Assembly (NCBI GenBank): GCA_947488155.1
Contig: CANKYK010000002.1
Coordinates: 1,246,001-1,310,000 of the forward strand
From: an uncultured Erythrobacter sp.
Lineage (GTDB): Bacteria > Pseudomonadota > Alphaproteobacteria > Sphingomonadales > Sphingomonadaceae
Reading direction: 5' to 3'
Length of the DNA: 64,000 bases
The notes below the pieces were generated by a model. That model made no database searches. It saw nothing but the letters and a program-made list of their open reading frames with translations, and was not told the origin of the DNA. A program made the translations under genes and the position numbers. Positions 1 to 9,508 of this stretch are shown here, piece by piece. Within the stretch, counting starts at the first letter, position 1. Each line of letters begins with the position of its first letter.

Positions 1-916
1 TTGGGATGTCGACCGAATTGGTTGAGCCATCAAGGTCAGGTATCTCAACACATCCACCCAGAGCCGCCGTCGTAAAGCTGACTGGAACGCGAGTTGCCAA
101 AGTGGTGCCCTCGCGCTGGAACAGCTCATGCGGGGTTACGTGCACAAAAATGTAGAGATCACCGGGAGGGGCACCGCGAGCGCCCGCCTCACCCTTGCCC
201 GACAGCCTGATACGCGTGCCAGTATCAACGCCAGGTGGAATTTCCACTGACAGGGCCTGAGCGCGATCAACACGCCCTTCCCCGCGGCACGAACCGCATG
301 GTTCCTCTAGAACCGCGCCACGGCCGCTGCAGGTTGGGCAAGGCCGCTCAACGACGAACAGACCCTGCTTTGCCCGCACAGATCCGTGCCCGTGGCACAA
401 ATTGCACTGCCGCTCGCTGGTGCCGGGCGCCGCGCCCGAACCATCACAGGTGTCGCAGGCTTGAGAGACTTCGATCTCAATCTCGGTCGATTTGCCGTGG
501 AATGCCTCTTCGAGGGAAACCTGCATGTCATAGCGCAGATCGGCGCCGCGCCGGGTTTGTTGCCGGCCACCTGCGGCCCCGCCAAAGGCACTGCCAAAGA
601 TGGTCTCAAAAATATCGCCAATATCGCCGAAGTCGGCCTGCCCGCGCCCGCCGCTAAAGCCGCCCCCGCCGCCGTTCATCCCTTGCTGGAATGCCTCGTG
701 ACCATAGCGATCATAGGCCGCGCGCTTTTGCGGGTCTTTGAGGACTTCATAGGCCTCGCCAATCGCCTTGAACTTCGCCTCTGCTTCCCCAGCGCCTGGG
801 TTGCGATCGGGGTGAAATTTCATCGCCAGCTTGCGATACGCGCTTTTAAGCACGCTGCCGTCGGCATCGCGAGCGACCTCGAGCAATTGGTAATAATCTA
901 ATTGGGTAGCAGCCAT
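1..916 (-). CDS. dnaJ: Chaperone DnaJ (C-terminal end truncated by window edge)
   Basis: Reverse-strand translation begins [41 protein letters not shown] (J domain with HPD), then a G-rich region and CxxCxGxG-type zinc motifs. Immediately downstream of dnaK. Absent from the ORF track because it runs off the window. Confidence 0.96.
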   Translation of the reverse strand, partial: MAATQLDYYQLLEVARDADGSVLKSAYRKLAMKFHPDRNPGAGEAEAKFKAIGEAYEVLKDPQKRAAYDRYGHEAFQQGMNGGGGGFSGGRGQADFGDIGDIFETIFGSAFGGAAGGRQQTRRGADLRYDMQVSLEEAFHGKSTEIEIEVSQACDTCDGSGAAPGTSERQCNLCHGHGSVRAKQGLFVVERPCPTCSGRGAVLEEPCGSCRGEGRVDRAQALSVEIPPGVDTGTRIRLSGKGEAGARGAPPGDLYIFVHVTPHELFQREGTTLATRVPVSFTTAALGGCVEIPDLDGSTNSVDIP

Positions 917-1003
917 GGTGACCTTGGTCCCTAAAACCTAACTGCCGTCAGCGCAGGCCTTTGGTGGACCACACTAACGGCAGGATAGTTTTTCATGAGG
1001 ACA

Positions 1004-2935
1004 TCAGTCCTTGTTGTCTTCGTCCACTTCGGAGAATTCCGCATCGACAACGTCTTCGTCGTCTGACGCATCCGAAGAAGCATCGCCGTCGCCGCCGTCA
1101 CCGGCCGCACCTTCAGCCTGCTCTTTCTCGTAGATTTGCTGACCCATTTTCATGGCCGCTTCGGTCAGAGCCTGAGACTTGGCATTGATCTCATCGACAT
1201 CATCGCCTTCCAGTGCGGTTTTCGCTTCGCCAAGGGCGGTTTCCACCGCAGACTTGGTATCGGCATCAACCTTATCGCCGTGCTCTTCGAGCTGCTTCTC
1301 TGTCGCGTGAACAAGACTGTCCGCTTGGTTGCGAGCTTCCGCAGAGGCCCGGCGTTTCTTGTCTTCTTCAGCAAATTTCTCAGCGTCTTGAACCATCTGA
1401 TCAATATCATTGTCGGACAGTCCGCCCGATGCCTGGATCTTGATCGTCTGTTCTTTGCCGGTACCCTTGTCCTTAGCAGAGACATTCACGATGCCGTTTG
1501 CGTCAATATCAAAGGTCACCTCAACCTGCGGAACGCCGCGCGGCGCAGGTGGAATGCCAACCAGATCAAACTGACCCAGCATCTTGTTGTCCGCCGCCAT
1601 TTCGCGCTCGCCCTGGAACACGCGAATGGTCACCGCATTCTGATTGTCTTCAGCGGTCGAATAGGTCTGCGTCTTCTTGGTCGGAATCGTCGTGTTGCGA
1701 TCAATCATCCGGGTGAAGACACCTCCCAGAGTTTCGATGCCGAGCGACAATGGCGTCACGTCGAGCAGTAGCACGTCTTTAACGTCGCCTTGCAGAACGC
1801 CCGCCTGGATGGCCGCGCCCATGGCAACAACTTCGTCCGGGTTCACGCCGGTGTGCGGCTTCGCTTCGAAGAAACCTTCAACCACTTCGCGAACTTTCGG
1901 CATGCGGGTCATACCGCCAACCAGGATCACTTCGTCGATGTCATCTTTCGACACGCCCGCATCGGCCAGAGCCTTCTTACACGGCTCAAGCGTGCGCTTG
2001 ATCAGATCGCCAACCAGCTTTTCAAGGTCAGATCGGCTGAGCGTCTCGACCAAGTGCAGCGGCGTGCTTGATCCACCATCCATGCGCGCCGTAATGAACG
2101 GCAGGTTGATTTCGGTCGTGGCCGAACTGGAAAGCTCAATCTTGGCCTTTTCAGCAGCTTCTTTCAGACGTTGGAGCGCAAGCTTGTCCTTGCGCAGATC
2201 CATGTTCTCTTTCTTTTCGAACTCGCTGGCGAGCCATTCGACAATCGCGCTGTCGAAGTCTTCACCACCGAGGAACGTGTCGCCGTTGGTCGACTTCACT
2301 TCGAACACGCCGTCGCCAATTTCGAGCACGGAAACGTCAAATGTACCGCCGCCAAGGTCATAAACGGCGATGGTCTTTCCGTCGTTCTTGTCCATGCCAT
2401 AGGCGAGCGCCGCAGCGGTTGGTTCGTTGATGATCCGTAGCACTTCAAGACCAGCGATTTGACCGGCGTCTTTCGTCGCCTGACGCTGAGCATCGTTAAA
2501 GTATGCAGGAACGGTAATAACGGCCTGTTCCACGGTCTCACCGAGATAGCTCTCAGCGGTTTCTTTCATCTTTTGCAGGATGAAAGCGGAAACTTGGCTT
2601 GGCGAATAATCTTCATCGCCCGCCTTTACCCACGCGTCGCCATTTTTGCCTTTGACGATATCATACGGGACCAGGCCCATATCTTTCTTCGTCAACGGGT
2701 CGTCGAAGCGGCGACCGATCAGGCGCTTAATCGCGAACAGAGTGTTGTCGGGATTGGTAACAGCCTGACGCTTGGCCGGTTGGCCGATCAGACGTTCGCT
2801 ATCCTTGGTAAAGGCGACAATAGAAGGCGTGGTGCGCGCGCCTTCAGAATTTTCAATAACTTTAGGCTTGCCCCCGTCCATTACAGCCACACACGAGTTG
2901 GTGGTGCCGAGGTCGATGCCGATTACTTTACCCAT
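1004..2935 (-). CDS. dnaK: Molecular chaperone DnaK (Hsp70)
   Basis: [38 protein letters not shown]...; full Hsp70 signature. Start refined from the 3049 ORF start to the ATG at 2935. Confidence 0.98.
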   Translation of the reverse strand: MGKVIGIDLGTTNSCVAVMDGGKPKVIENSEGARTTPSIVAFTKDSERLIGQPAKRQAVTNPDNTLFAIKRLIGRRFDDPLTKKDMGLVPYDIVKGKNGDAWVKAGDEDYSPSQVSAFILQKMKETAESYLGETVEQAVITVPAYFNDAQRQATKDAGQIAGLEVLRIINEPTAAALAYGMDKNDGKTIAVYDLGGGTFDVSVLEIGDGVFEVKSTNGDTFLGGEDFDSAIVEWLASEFEKKENMDLRKDKLALQRLKEAAEKAKIELSSSATTEINLPFITARMDGGSSTPLHLVETLSRSDLEKLVGDLIKRTLEPCKKALADAGVSKDDIDEVILVGGMTRMPKVREVVEGFFEAKPHTGVNPDEVVAMGAAIQAGVLQGDVKDVLLLDVTPLSLGIETLGGVFTRMIDRNTTIPTKKTQTYSTAEDNQNAVTIRVFQGEREMAADNKMLGQFDLVGIPPAPRGVPQVEVTFDIDANGIVNVSAKDKGTGKEQTIKIQASGGLSDNDIDQMVQDAEKFAEEDKKRRASAEARNQADSLVHATEKQLEEHGDKVDADTKSAVETALGEAKTALEGDDVDEINAKSQALTEAAMKMGQQIYEKEQAEGAAGDGGDGDASSDASDDEDVVDAEFSEVDEDNKD

Positions 2936-3024
2936 TATTTCCCCATCCATTACAGGTTGTTGGACGTTGCCTGTAGTGCTCCCCAGAATTGGCGGAACCG
3001 TTTGGCAACTCGTTTGTAGGCGGG

Positions 3025-3052
3025 ATATAGGTGCGGTTTTGCTTGGCACAAG
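3025..3052 (-). promoter_or_regulatory. Putative RpoH (sigma-32) heat-shock promoter of dnaK
   Basis: Reverse strand reads CTTG-N17-CCTATAT about 90 bp upstream of the dnaK ATG. This matches the alphaproteobacterial RpoH pattern CTTG-N17-CYTATNT. Confidence 0.65.
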
Positions 3053-3105
3053 GGATGGATGCGCCTACTTTTCGCACCATCCAACAAGGGGACTACAACG
3101 TGAAA

Positions 3106-3588
3106 ATGACACAAACATCGTCTGTCTTTCTACGCGGCATCACTTTGGCGGCCTGCCTGGGCGTAGCGGCCTGCGGAGAAGAGGCACCTGCGCCAGAGCC
3201 GATCGATACAATTGAAGGGATCACGATTTCGGATGCGCGCCTTGTGCTTCCGCCAGTGTCCGGCAACCCCGCGGCGGTCTATTTCAACCTCAGCTATGAT
3301 GGGGATCGCGGGATCGCGGTCAGCGGGGCAGAGGTGACAGGCGCGAAGAGCGCAACTGTTCACGATATGATGGAATATGATTTCAAGATGACCATGGCCG
3401 AGGCGGGACCTGTTCCGCTCACCAATGGCACCGAAATTGCGTTCGAACCTGGCGCAAAGCACGTCATGGCATTTGAACTGGATGAGAGCGTTCAAGCAGG
3501 CGGAACCGCCGAAGTAATGCTCAAAATTTCAGGCGGTAAGCGCCACAAATTCGAAGCGGAAGTGCGCGCAGCGGGCGAAGAACGCTGA
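3106..3588 (+). CDS. Copper chaperone PCu(A)C-family lipoprotein
   Basis: Lipobox-like LGVAAC. Met/His motifs HDMMEYDFKMTM and KHVMAF fit the PCu(A)C family. Start may be GTG 3100 or ATG 3106. Confidence 0.75.
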   Translation: MTQTSSVFLRGITLAACLGVAACGEEAPAPEPIDTIEGITISDARLVLPPVSGNPAAVYFNLSYDGDRGIAVSGAEVTGAKSATVHDMMEYDFKMTMAEAGPVPLTNGTEIAFEPGAKHVMAFELDESVQAGGTAEVMLKISGGKRHKFEAEVRAAGEER

Positions 3589-3659
3589 GCGAAAACCCCT
3601 CACCCACGGCTCAAAATCACGCGCTCGTCCCGGCCTGCCCGGTCGGCGGCGAACGCACT

Positions 3660-4115
3660 TTGACGCCGGGTGAAATTGGAATTGCAAAGACCGTATTTGG
3701 AACCGCGATTGACTATGAAGTGGTGCGCATCAGGCGCCGCAAGTGGTTTCCTTTTCAGCCCCGCAAAGTCACCATGGCCCCGCGCGGACATCTGCATTTT
3801 CATCCCGATGGCGCGGCCTATTGCGATGATTTCTCAGGCGAAGGGCTAATCCGGCAAGGGTTGCTGATCCACGAACTCACCCATGTCTGGCAAACCCAAA
3901 CGCGCGGCGATTGGTACTTGCTGCTGAATCGCCATCCCTTCTGCCGCTATGATTACACGCTTAAACCCGGCCAGCCCTTCGCCTCCTATGGCATTGAGCA
4001 GCAGGCAGAGATCGTAAAGCACGCATTTTGGATGCGGCAGGGCGTACGCGTTACAAGCGTGGCCGACAAGTCAGCCTATGATGGCTTGGTCCGGTTTCCG
4101 GGTGCGACTTTGTGA
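3660..4115 (+). CDS. Conserved hypothetical ('vgr related protein' type)
   Basis: LTPGEIGIAKTVFG...FQPRKVTMAPRGHLHFHPDG...IHELTHVWQTQ (HExxH-like). TTG start or a start further upstream. Confidence 0.6.
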   Translation: MTPGEIGIAKTVFGTAIDYEVVRIRRRKWFPFQPRKVTMAPRGHLHFHPDGAAYCDDFSGEGLIRQGLLIHELTHVWQTQTRGDWYLLLNRHPFCRYDYTLKPGQPFASYGIEQQAEIVKHAFWMRQGVRVTSVADKSAYDGLVRFPGATL

Positions 4116-4130
4116 CCTAACAGCAGCGAT

Positions 4131-4598
4131 TCAGAAAGAAGCAACTCGCGACCTTGGCGTGGTCCCTTTGTCGAACTCTAACCTGACGTCGCATTGGAGA
4201 CATGTCCCGTAGTGAGCACCGTTTTTCCAATGGTCTTCTTGAAGACGCGATAAGCCTTTATTCTCAAAGCACTTAGGGCAGTATAATCCCTCGGGGCTGC
4301 CCTCTTTTGCTCGGTACGCAAAGGCTTTTCTTGTCTCAAAAGTCTCAAATTTTGAAGCAGTTTCGATCCAATCAGTTTTTTCTGAAAGTGCCTCTTCTAG
4401 CTCTTGAATCTTTCGGTACATCTCATCGCGCTCAGACAAACTCGTCAATGCAGCTGACTGAGCTGAAATAAGCTCACTTTGAAGTGCAGTAATCGCATCC
4501 CGAACTTCGCTATCAATCTTCATTCCAAGGAGAGTTTTGGAAAGCGTTGCTGCAGAAGATAGGCTACTAGCCAAACCTGCGATGGTAGATGGATCCAC
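4131..4598 (-). CDS. Hypothetical protein with coiled coil and C-terminal CxxC...CxxC zinc-ribbon-like pair
   Basis: ORF 4131..4628; the likely GTG start at 4598 avoids overlap with grpE. Contains LYCPKCFENKG...GTCLQCDVRLE. Confidence 0.6.
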   Translation of the reverse strand: MDPSTIAGLASSLSSAATLSKTLLGMKIDSEVRDAITALQSELISAQSAALTSLSERDEMYRKIQELEEALSEKTDWIETASKFETFETRKAFAYRAKEGSPEGLYCPKCFENKGLSRLQEDHWKNGAHYGTCLQCDVRLEFDKGTTPRSRVASF

Positions 4599-4602
4599 GA
4601 TC

Positions 4603-5193
4603 TCAATCCGGCTTCTTAGCGACACCAACCATGGCCGGACGCAGCAGGCGGTCTTTGATCATCCAACCTGCTTGCATTTCCTGAATGATTGTGCCCGGCT
4701 CGTGCTCATCGCTGGGCACCTCAAGCATCGCCTGGTGCTGGTTCGGATCAAGCGGCAAACCAACTGCAGCTACACGCTCAATGCCGTGACTTTTGAAGAC
4801 CTTCTCTAGCTCCCGCTGAGTGGCCTCAATACCGGTCACCAGGCCTTTCATCTTCTCATCTTCGCGCAGGCTCTCAGGGATGGCCTCAATCGCGCGGGAG
4901 AGATTGTCCGCCACGCTCAAAACGTCACGTGCAAAGCCAGTCGCGGCATAGGCGCGCGCATCGCCGACGTCTTTCTCCATCCGGCGGCGCACATTTTGCG
5001 TCTCCGCCTTAGCATACAACGTCTCTTGCTTGGATTCTTCCAGATCACGGCGAAGCGATTCCAGCGCTTCGCTAAAATCATCTTCTTCACCGCCCTCAGC
5101 ATCTTGAGCCTCAGGATCGTCAAGAAACTCCTCCGGTACGCCTTTCAGTTCTGCTTCTGCCGCTTCGTCGTGCGGCTTATCATTGTCGATCAT
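4603..5193 (-). CDS. grpE: Nucleotide exchange factor GrpE
   Basis: Acidic N-terminus, coiled coil and C-terminal ...GIERVAAVGLPLDPNQHQAMLEVPSDEHEPGTIIQEMQAGWMIKDRLLRPAMVGVAK. Confidence 0.97.
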   Translation of the reverse strand: MIDNDKPHDEAAEAELKGVPEEFLDDPEAQDAEGGEEDDFSEALESLRRDLEESKQETLYAKAETQNVRRRMEKDVGDARAYAATGFARDVLSVADNLSRAIEAIPESLREDEKMKGLVTGIEATQRELEKVFKSHGIERVAAVGLPLDPNQHQAMLEVPSDEHEPGTIIQEMQAGWMIKDRLLRPAMVGVAKKPD

Positions 5194-5211
5194 CGTCGTC
5201 TTGTGTCCAAA

Positions 5212-6255
5212 TTATGCAATGAGTTTGCCCAAAGACCGGGCTGTTAAATCCACCATGGGGACCACGCGCGCGTAATTCAACCGCGTCGGCCCAATCACAC
5301 CCAGAACTCCGACCACCCTTCCCTCTCTGTCGCGATAGGGCGAGGCTATAACGGAAGAGCCCGAAAGCCCGAACAGGCGGTTTTCGCTGCCAATAAAAAT
5401 GCGGGTTGCCTCGGCCTCGCGCGCATTATCAAGCAAAGCGGCAACTGACTGTTTGTTCTCTAGGTCATCAAGCAGCGAGCGGACACGGTCTATGTCCTCC
5501 ATCGCCGCGTCATCCAGCAGATTGGACGCACCGCGCACGATCAGGACGGGGCGTTCCTCTGTGTCTTCGCTCCAAACGGCCAACCCGCGCTCAACCAGAT
5601 CTTTGCTCGCGTCATCAAGTTGAGACTGTCCGGTTTTGATCTCTTGTCGCATCGCCGCGGCCGCATCGCTCAGCGTCCTGCCTGAAAGCCGCGCGGTGAT
5701 GTAATTGGTCGCCGCCTCCAGCGCGCTAGCAGACACCACCCCACCGAGCTCCAAAACCCGGTTTTCGACCCCGCCATCCTCACCGACTAGGACAGCCAGC
5801 GCCCTACCCTGACCCAGATCCACAAGATTGAACTGCGCCAATTGCTGCTCGCGTGTGGGCACCATGACCATGCCAGCAGCGCCCGACAGGTCTGACAGCA
5901 CAGAGCTTGCCTGCTCCAGCGCTTGCTCCACCGGCCCAGGTTCGCCGAGCCGCTGTTCTATCTGTGCGCGTTCTTCTGCTGTTGGTTCAGCAACCTGCAT
6001 CATACCGTCGACAAACAATCTCAGGCCGATATCGGTGGGTAATCGCCCCGCGCTGGTATGGGGCGCGGCAAGTAGCCCCACACTTTCCAGATCAGCCAAT
6101 ACCGAGCGGATGGAGGCCGGCGAAAGATTCAGGCCACTGTCGCTCGATAGCGTTTTTGACCCAACCGGCTGGCCATTATCCATATAGCCTTCCACCACAC
6201 GGCGAAAAATCTCGCGCGCCCGATCGGTCATTTCTGAAATTGGTGGTGAGGCCAT
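5212..6255 (-). CDS. hrcA: Heat-inducible transcription repressor HrcA
   Basis: MTDRAREIFRRVVEGYMDNGQPVGSKTLS...; 18 bp upstream of grpE. Confidence 0.96.
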   Translation of the reverse strand: MASPPISEMTDRAREIFRRVVEGYMDNGQPVGSKTLSSDSGLNLSPASIRSVLADLESVGLLAAPHTSAGRLPTDIGLRLFVDGMMQVAEPTAEERAQIEQRLGEPGPVEQALEQASSVLSDLSGAAGMVMVPTREQQLAQFNLVDLGQGRALAVLVGEDGGVENRVLELGGVVSASALEAATNYITARLSGRTLSDAAAAMRQEIKTGQSQLDDASKDLVERGLAVWSEDTEERPVLIVRGASNLLDDAAMEDIDRVRSLLDDLENKQSVAALLDNAREAEATRIFIGSENRLFGLSGSSVIASPYRDREGRVVGVLGVIGPTRLNYARVVPMVDLTARSLGKLIA

Positions 6256-6365
6256 GCGTGCTATTTAACGTGAAACTATCCCGAGCCAAGCCCGGCCGTG
6301 CCCTTGCCGCCACTCTTTTGTCCCGCCAAACCGGCGAGCAAGCGAATCGAACATAGGAAAACATC

Positions 6366-7082
6366 ATGCGACCATCTGGCCGCGCGCCTGACGAAATGCG
6401 CGCAATCACTATCGAAACCGGTTTTACCAAACACGCAGAAGGGGCTTGCCTCATCAGCTTTGGCGACACCCGCGTGCTGTGCACGGCCAGTGTCGAAGAA
6501 CGTATTCCGCCATGGCTGCGCGGCAAAGGTGAAGGCTGGGTCACAGGTGAATATTCGATGCTACCGCGCGCGACGCACACACGCGGCTCTCGCGAGGCAG
6601 CTCGCGGCAAGCAATCGGGCCGGACTCAAGAAATTCAGAGGCTTATCGGGCGCTCTTTGCGCGCTGTGGTCGACCTTAAGAAACTCGGCGAGCGGCAAAT
6701 CACCTTGGATTGCGACGTGATCCAGGCCGACGGCGGCACACGCACAGCGTCAATTTCTGGCGCATGGGTTGCCCTGCGCCTGGCGGTCAATGGCTTGATT
6801 GCATCGGGCGATATCAAGGAAGACCCGATCACCGCACAGGTCGCAGCGATCTCTTGTGGCATCTACAGGGGCACACCAGTCCTCGACCTCGATTACCCAG
6901 AAGACAGCGATGCGGACGCGGATGCGAACTTCGTGCTGATCTCAGGCGGACAAATCGCCGAGGTTCAGGCGACTGCAGAGGGCGCCACCTATGATGAAGA
7001 AGGCTTGCTGCGCCTGCTCCGTCTCGCAAACATCGGCTGCGATGGCATTTTTGCAGAACAATTGAAGGCGACCGGCGCATAA
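6366..7082 (+). CDS. rph: Ribonuclease PH
   Basis: [45 protein letters not shown]... Confidence 0.97.
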   Translation: MRPSGRAPDEMRAITIETGFTKHAEGACLISFGDTRVLCTASVEERIPPWLRGKGEGWVTGEYSMLPRATHTRGSREAARGKQSGRTQEIQRLIGRSLRAVVDLKKLGERQITLDCDVIQADGGTRTASISGAWVALRLAVNGLIASGDIKEDPITAQVAAISCGIYRGTPVLDLDYPEDSDADADANFVLISGGQIAEVQATAEGATYDEEGLLRLLRLANIGCDGIFAEQLKATGA

Positions 7083-7086
7083 ACCA

Positions 7087-7599
7087 ATGGGTCCGGTTCG
7101 CTATTCAATCTCAGAAGAATTACAGTTCGCATTCTGGAAGCTAAATTTTACCAGCAATCTGCCACGCGCGCTTGCAGTTATAGCGGCGATAGTTGTCATT
7201 TTGGGCATTCTGGTGTTCGTCTTTGAAGATTGGGTCGCTGCGCTGACCGCGATGATCTGCATTATGCTTGGTGGAACGGCCACCTTACTGTGCATACGTT
7301 TTATCCTGTTCCCAAGACAAGCGAAGAAGGCCTGGGCCGACTATGCTTTGATAAAAGAGCATGTCGATCTGACTTTGGATGAGGCAGGTTTTTCACTTGT
7401 CCAACCATCGGCGCATGTGGACGCCAAGTGGACACAGATCGTCAGATGGAACGAGCAAGATGAATTGTTCGCAATGTATTTGAACAGCCAGCTCGCTTAT
7501 ATTCTGCCCAAGGATCAGGTAGGTAAGGAGATCATTGACTTCGCACGCGAGCGGTTGATTAAATCCGGCCTTGTTACAAAGGGAAAGCGCCGAAAATGA
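7087..7599 (+). CDS. YcxB-like membrane protein
   Basis: Two N-terminal TM segments followed by a YcxB-like C-terminal domain; overlaps rdgB by 4 nt. Confidence 0.6.
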   Translation: MGPVRYSISEELQFAFWKLNFTSNLPRALAVIAAIVVILGILVFVFEDWVAALTAMICIMLGGTATLLCIRFILFPRQAKKAWADYALIKEHVDLTLDEAGFSLVQPSAHVDAKWTQIVRWNEQDELFAMYLNSQLAYILPKDQVGKEIIDFARERLIKSGLVTKGKRRK

Positions 7600-8228
7600 C
7601 CAAGCTTGGCTCTGGATCGCTCGTAATTGCAACGCACAATGCGGGTAAGTTGAAAGAGATTTCGGCACTACTCGATCCTTATGGGATGAAGTGCATCTCG
7701 GCCGGATCGCTTGGTCTGCCAGAGCCGCCAGAAACTGGCAAAACGTTCGCTGAAAACGCTTTGATCAAAGCGCGGGCTGCGGCTGAAGCATCAGGTCTGG
7801 CCGCCCTTGCTGACGATAGCGGCCTGTCTGTGAACGCATTGGATGGACGGCCTGGAATCTACACCGCCGATTGGGCGGAGAGGCAATGGTTTGAAGGTGA
7901 TCCTGGCCGCGATTGGTACATGGCCATGGGCAAAGTCGAAGGATTGCTGGCACAGCAGGGAGCGGATGTTGACCGAAGCGCAGCGTTCCACTGCGTGCTC
8001 GCCATCGCATGGCCCGATGGTCAACACGTCGTTTATGAAGGCAAATGCCCGGGCAGCCTAACCTGGCCTCCACGAGGCGAAATGGGCTTTGGCTATGACC
8101 CAGTATTCGTGCCCTCCTCACGCGAAGGCGACGAAACTTTTGCCGAGATCGATCCAGCAGAAAAACACAGCATCAGCCACCGTGCGGATGCCTTTTCTAA
8201 GCTGGTCGCGGATCAGTTCGGCGGTTGA
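7596..8228 (+). CDS. rdgB: RdgB/HAM1 family non-canonical purine NTP pyrophosphatase
   Basis: LVIATHNAGKLKEISALL...FAENALIKARAAAEASGLAALADDSGLSV...GEMGFGYDPVF. Confidence 0.96.
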   Translation: MTKLGSGSLVIATHNAGKLKEISALLDPYGMKCISAGSLGLPEPPETGKTFAENALIKARAAAEASGLAALADDSGLSVNALDGRPGIYTADWAERQWFEGDPGRDWYMAMGKVEGLLAQQGADVDRSAAFHCVLAIAWPDGQHVVYEGKCPGSLTWPPRGEMGFGYDPVFVPSSREGDETFAEIDPAEKHSISHRADAFSKLVADQFGG

Positions 8229-8238
8229 TCAAAACAGG

Positions 8239-8892
8239 TCAGTACGCAAATTGCCCAGAGACATTGCCCGGCGGGGAATAACGGCAGACCAGATAATCGC
8301 GACCTGAGCCGGTCGCTACACCGCAGCCAAGAGCCGTGGAATTTGCCCATATGATCTGGGTGTAGTGACCAACATCGGTCCAATCGCCCGTGTTGCTGAC
8401 ATAAGGAAAGCGGTCGTGGATGTAATATTGCTTCTCGCTGATCCAACCATCCGCCATCACTTCATAGGTGAATGCCCCTTCGGTGCCCGCCCATAGGTTC
8501 TCGCCCTGATTGGGGCGTGAGGCGCTGGCGCTGTGCTCAAACCGGCCGGTTCGCGCGAGTTCCTCAGCATAAGCAAGAGCTTGCCGGCTAAGGTCATCGT
8601 CCAAGGCCATTGGCCCAACGCCAACTTCGTCGCGCGCCTCATTATGCTCCGCCAGCATAACCCGGAGCATATCGTCCTGACGCGTCGAGGTTGTTCCACC
8701 CGTCGCCGGTGGCGGCGGTGGTGGAGGCGGTGGCGGGGGAGGAGCAGACGGTGGAGATGATGACGTTCCGCCGGTTCCAGTCGTATTGGTGCTCGGTGAA
8801 GAACCGCTCTCGCCGCCGCCGCAGCCAGACGCGACGAGGATGATTGCAACTGGCGCGATCATTCTGCTGCATGTTTTAGAAATCTTGGACAT
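8239..8892 (-). CDS. CAP (SCP/PR1)-superfamily lipoprotein with polyproline linker
   Basis: MSKISKTCSRMIAPVAIILVASGCGG lipobox; PPPPPPPPPPPP tract; CAP domain HNEARDEVG...GHYTQIIWANSTALGCGVA...LVCRYSPPGNV. Start refined to 8892. Confidence 0.85.
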   Translation of the reverse strand: MSKISKTCSRMIAPVAIILVASGCGGGESGSSPSTNTTGTGGTSSSPPSAPPPPPPPPPPPPATGGTTSTRQDDMLRVMLAEHNEARDEVGVGPMALDDDLSRQALAYAEELARTGRFEHSASASRPNQGENLWAGTEGAFTYEVMADGWISEKQYYIHDRFPYVSNTGDWTDVGHYTQIIWANSTALGCGVATGSGRDYLVCRYSPPGNVSGQFAY

Positions 8893-8923
8893 TAATCGAC
8901 CTTCCCCAAAGCGCTTGCAACGC

Positions 8924-9463
8924 TCAACCCACCTTGCGGCCATATGTGTTTCCCGCGGGCCAATATCGGCACACCAGGAACTCATTGCCTCTGCCATGCG
9001 CGATTCCGCAGCCGACTTCGCGTGTCTTGGCCCAGACCATCTGCGTGTAGTGACCGACATCGGCCCAATTGCCTGTGCGTGAGACATTCGGAAACGTACC
9101 GGGCCTAAAGTGCCGCTTTTCCTCAGCGAAATAGCCGATCATTGCGCTGAGACTGAAGTAGCCAGCGGTCCCCATCCAAAGGTTCTCGCCCCGGCCCTTG
9201 CGCTGATCTAGAGACGCGTGCTGCATCACACCCCTGCGCGCGAGCTGGTTGGCCCAACCCCGAGCCTCATCAGCCAATTGCGGCGACCACGAGAGCGGTC
9301 GCACACCGAATTCTGAACGTTCTACGTTGTGCGCTTGCAACAATTCACTGGCGAACCTGTCTGCCTGCGCTGCGGCATTCTGGCGTTCCTGCGCAAACGC
9401 GCTTGGCGCGCTCACATTCGCAAGAAGGGCCAGACACCCAAAGATTTTCACACTGAAACGCAT
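8924..9463 (-). CDS. CAP (SCP/PR1)-superfamily secreted protein
   Basis: Signal peptide MRFSVKIFGCLALLANVSAPSAFAQ; CAP motifs GHYTQMVWAKTREVGCGIA...FLVCRYWPAGNTYG. Tandem paralogue of the previous CDS. Confidence 0.85.
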   Translation of the reverse strand: MRFSVKIFGCLALLANVSAPSAFAQERQNAAAQADRFASELLQAHNVERSEFGVRPLSWSPQLADEARGWANQLARRGVMQHASLDQRKGRGENLWMGTAGYFSLSAMIGYFAEEKRHFRPGTFPNVSRTGNWADVGHYTQMVWAKTREVGCGIAHGRGNEFLVCRYWPAGNTYGRKVG

Positions 9464-9508
9464 GTTCCAACCTTGACTTAGAGCCTTTAACAAAGGCTGA
9501 AAGAAGCG

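Noticed and set aside
235-901. Plus- and minus-strand ORFs 235..657, 307..621 and 386..901
   Set aside because: Antisense or out of frame to dnaJ, which fully explains this interval.
1136-3019. Multiple long plus-strand ORFs (1136..1771, 1677..2363, 2459..3019)
   Set aside because: Antisense to dnaK; codon-bias shadow ORFs.
6256-6365. CIRCE operator in the hrcA-rph intergenic region
   Set aside because: Scanned for TTAGCACTC/GAGTGCTAA by eye; no convincing match.
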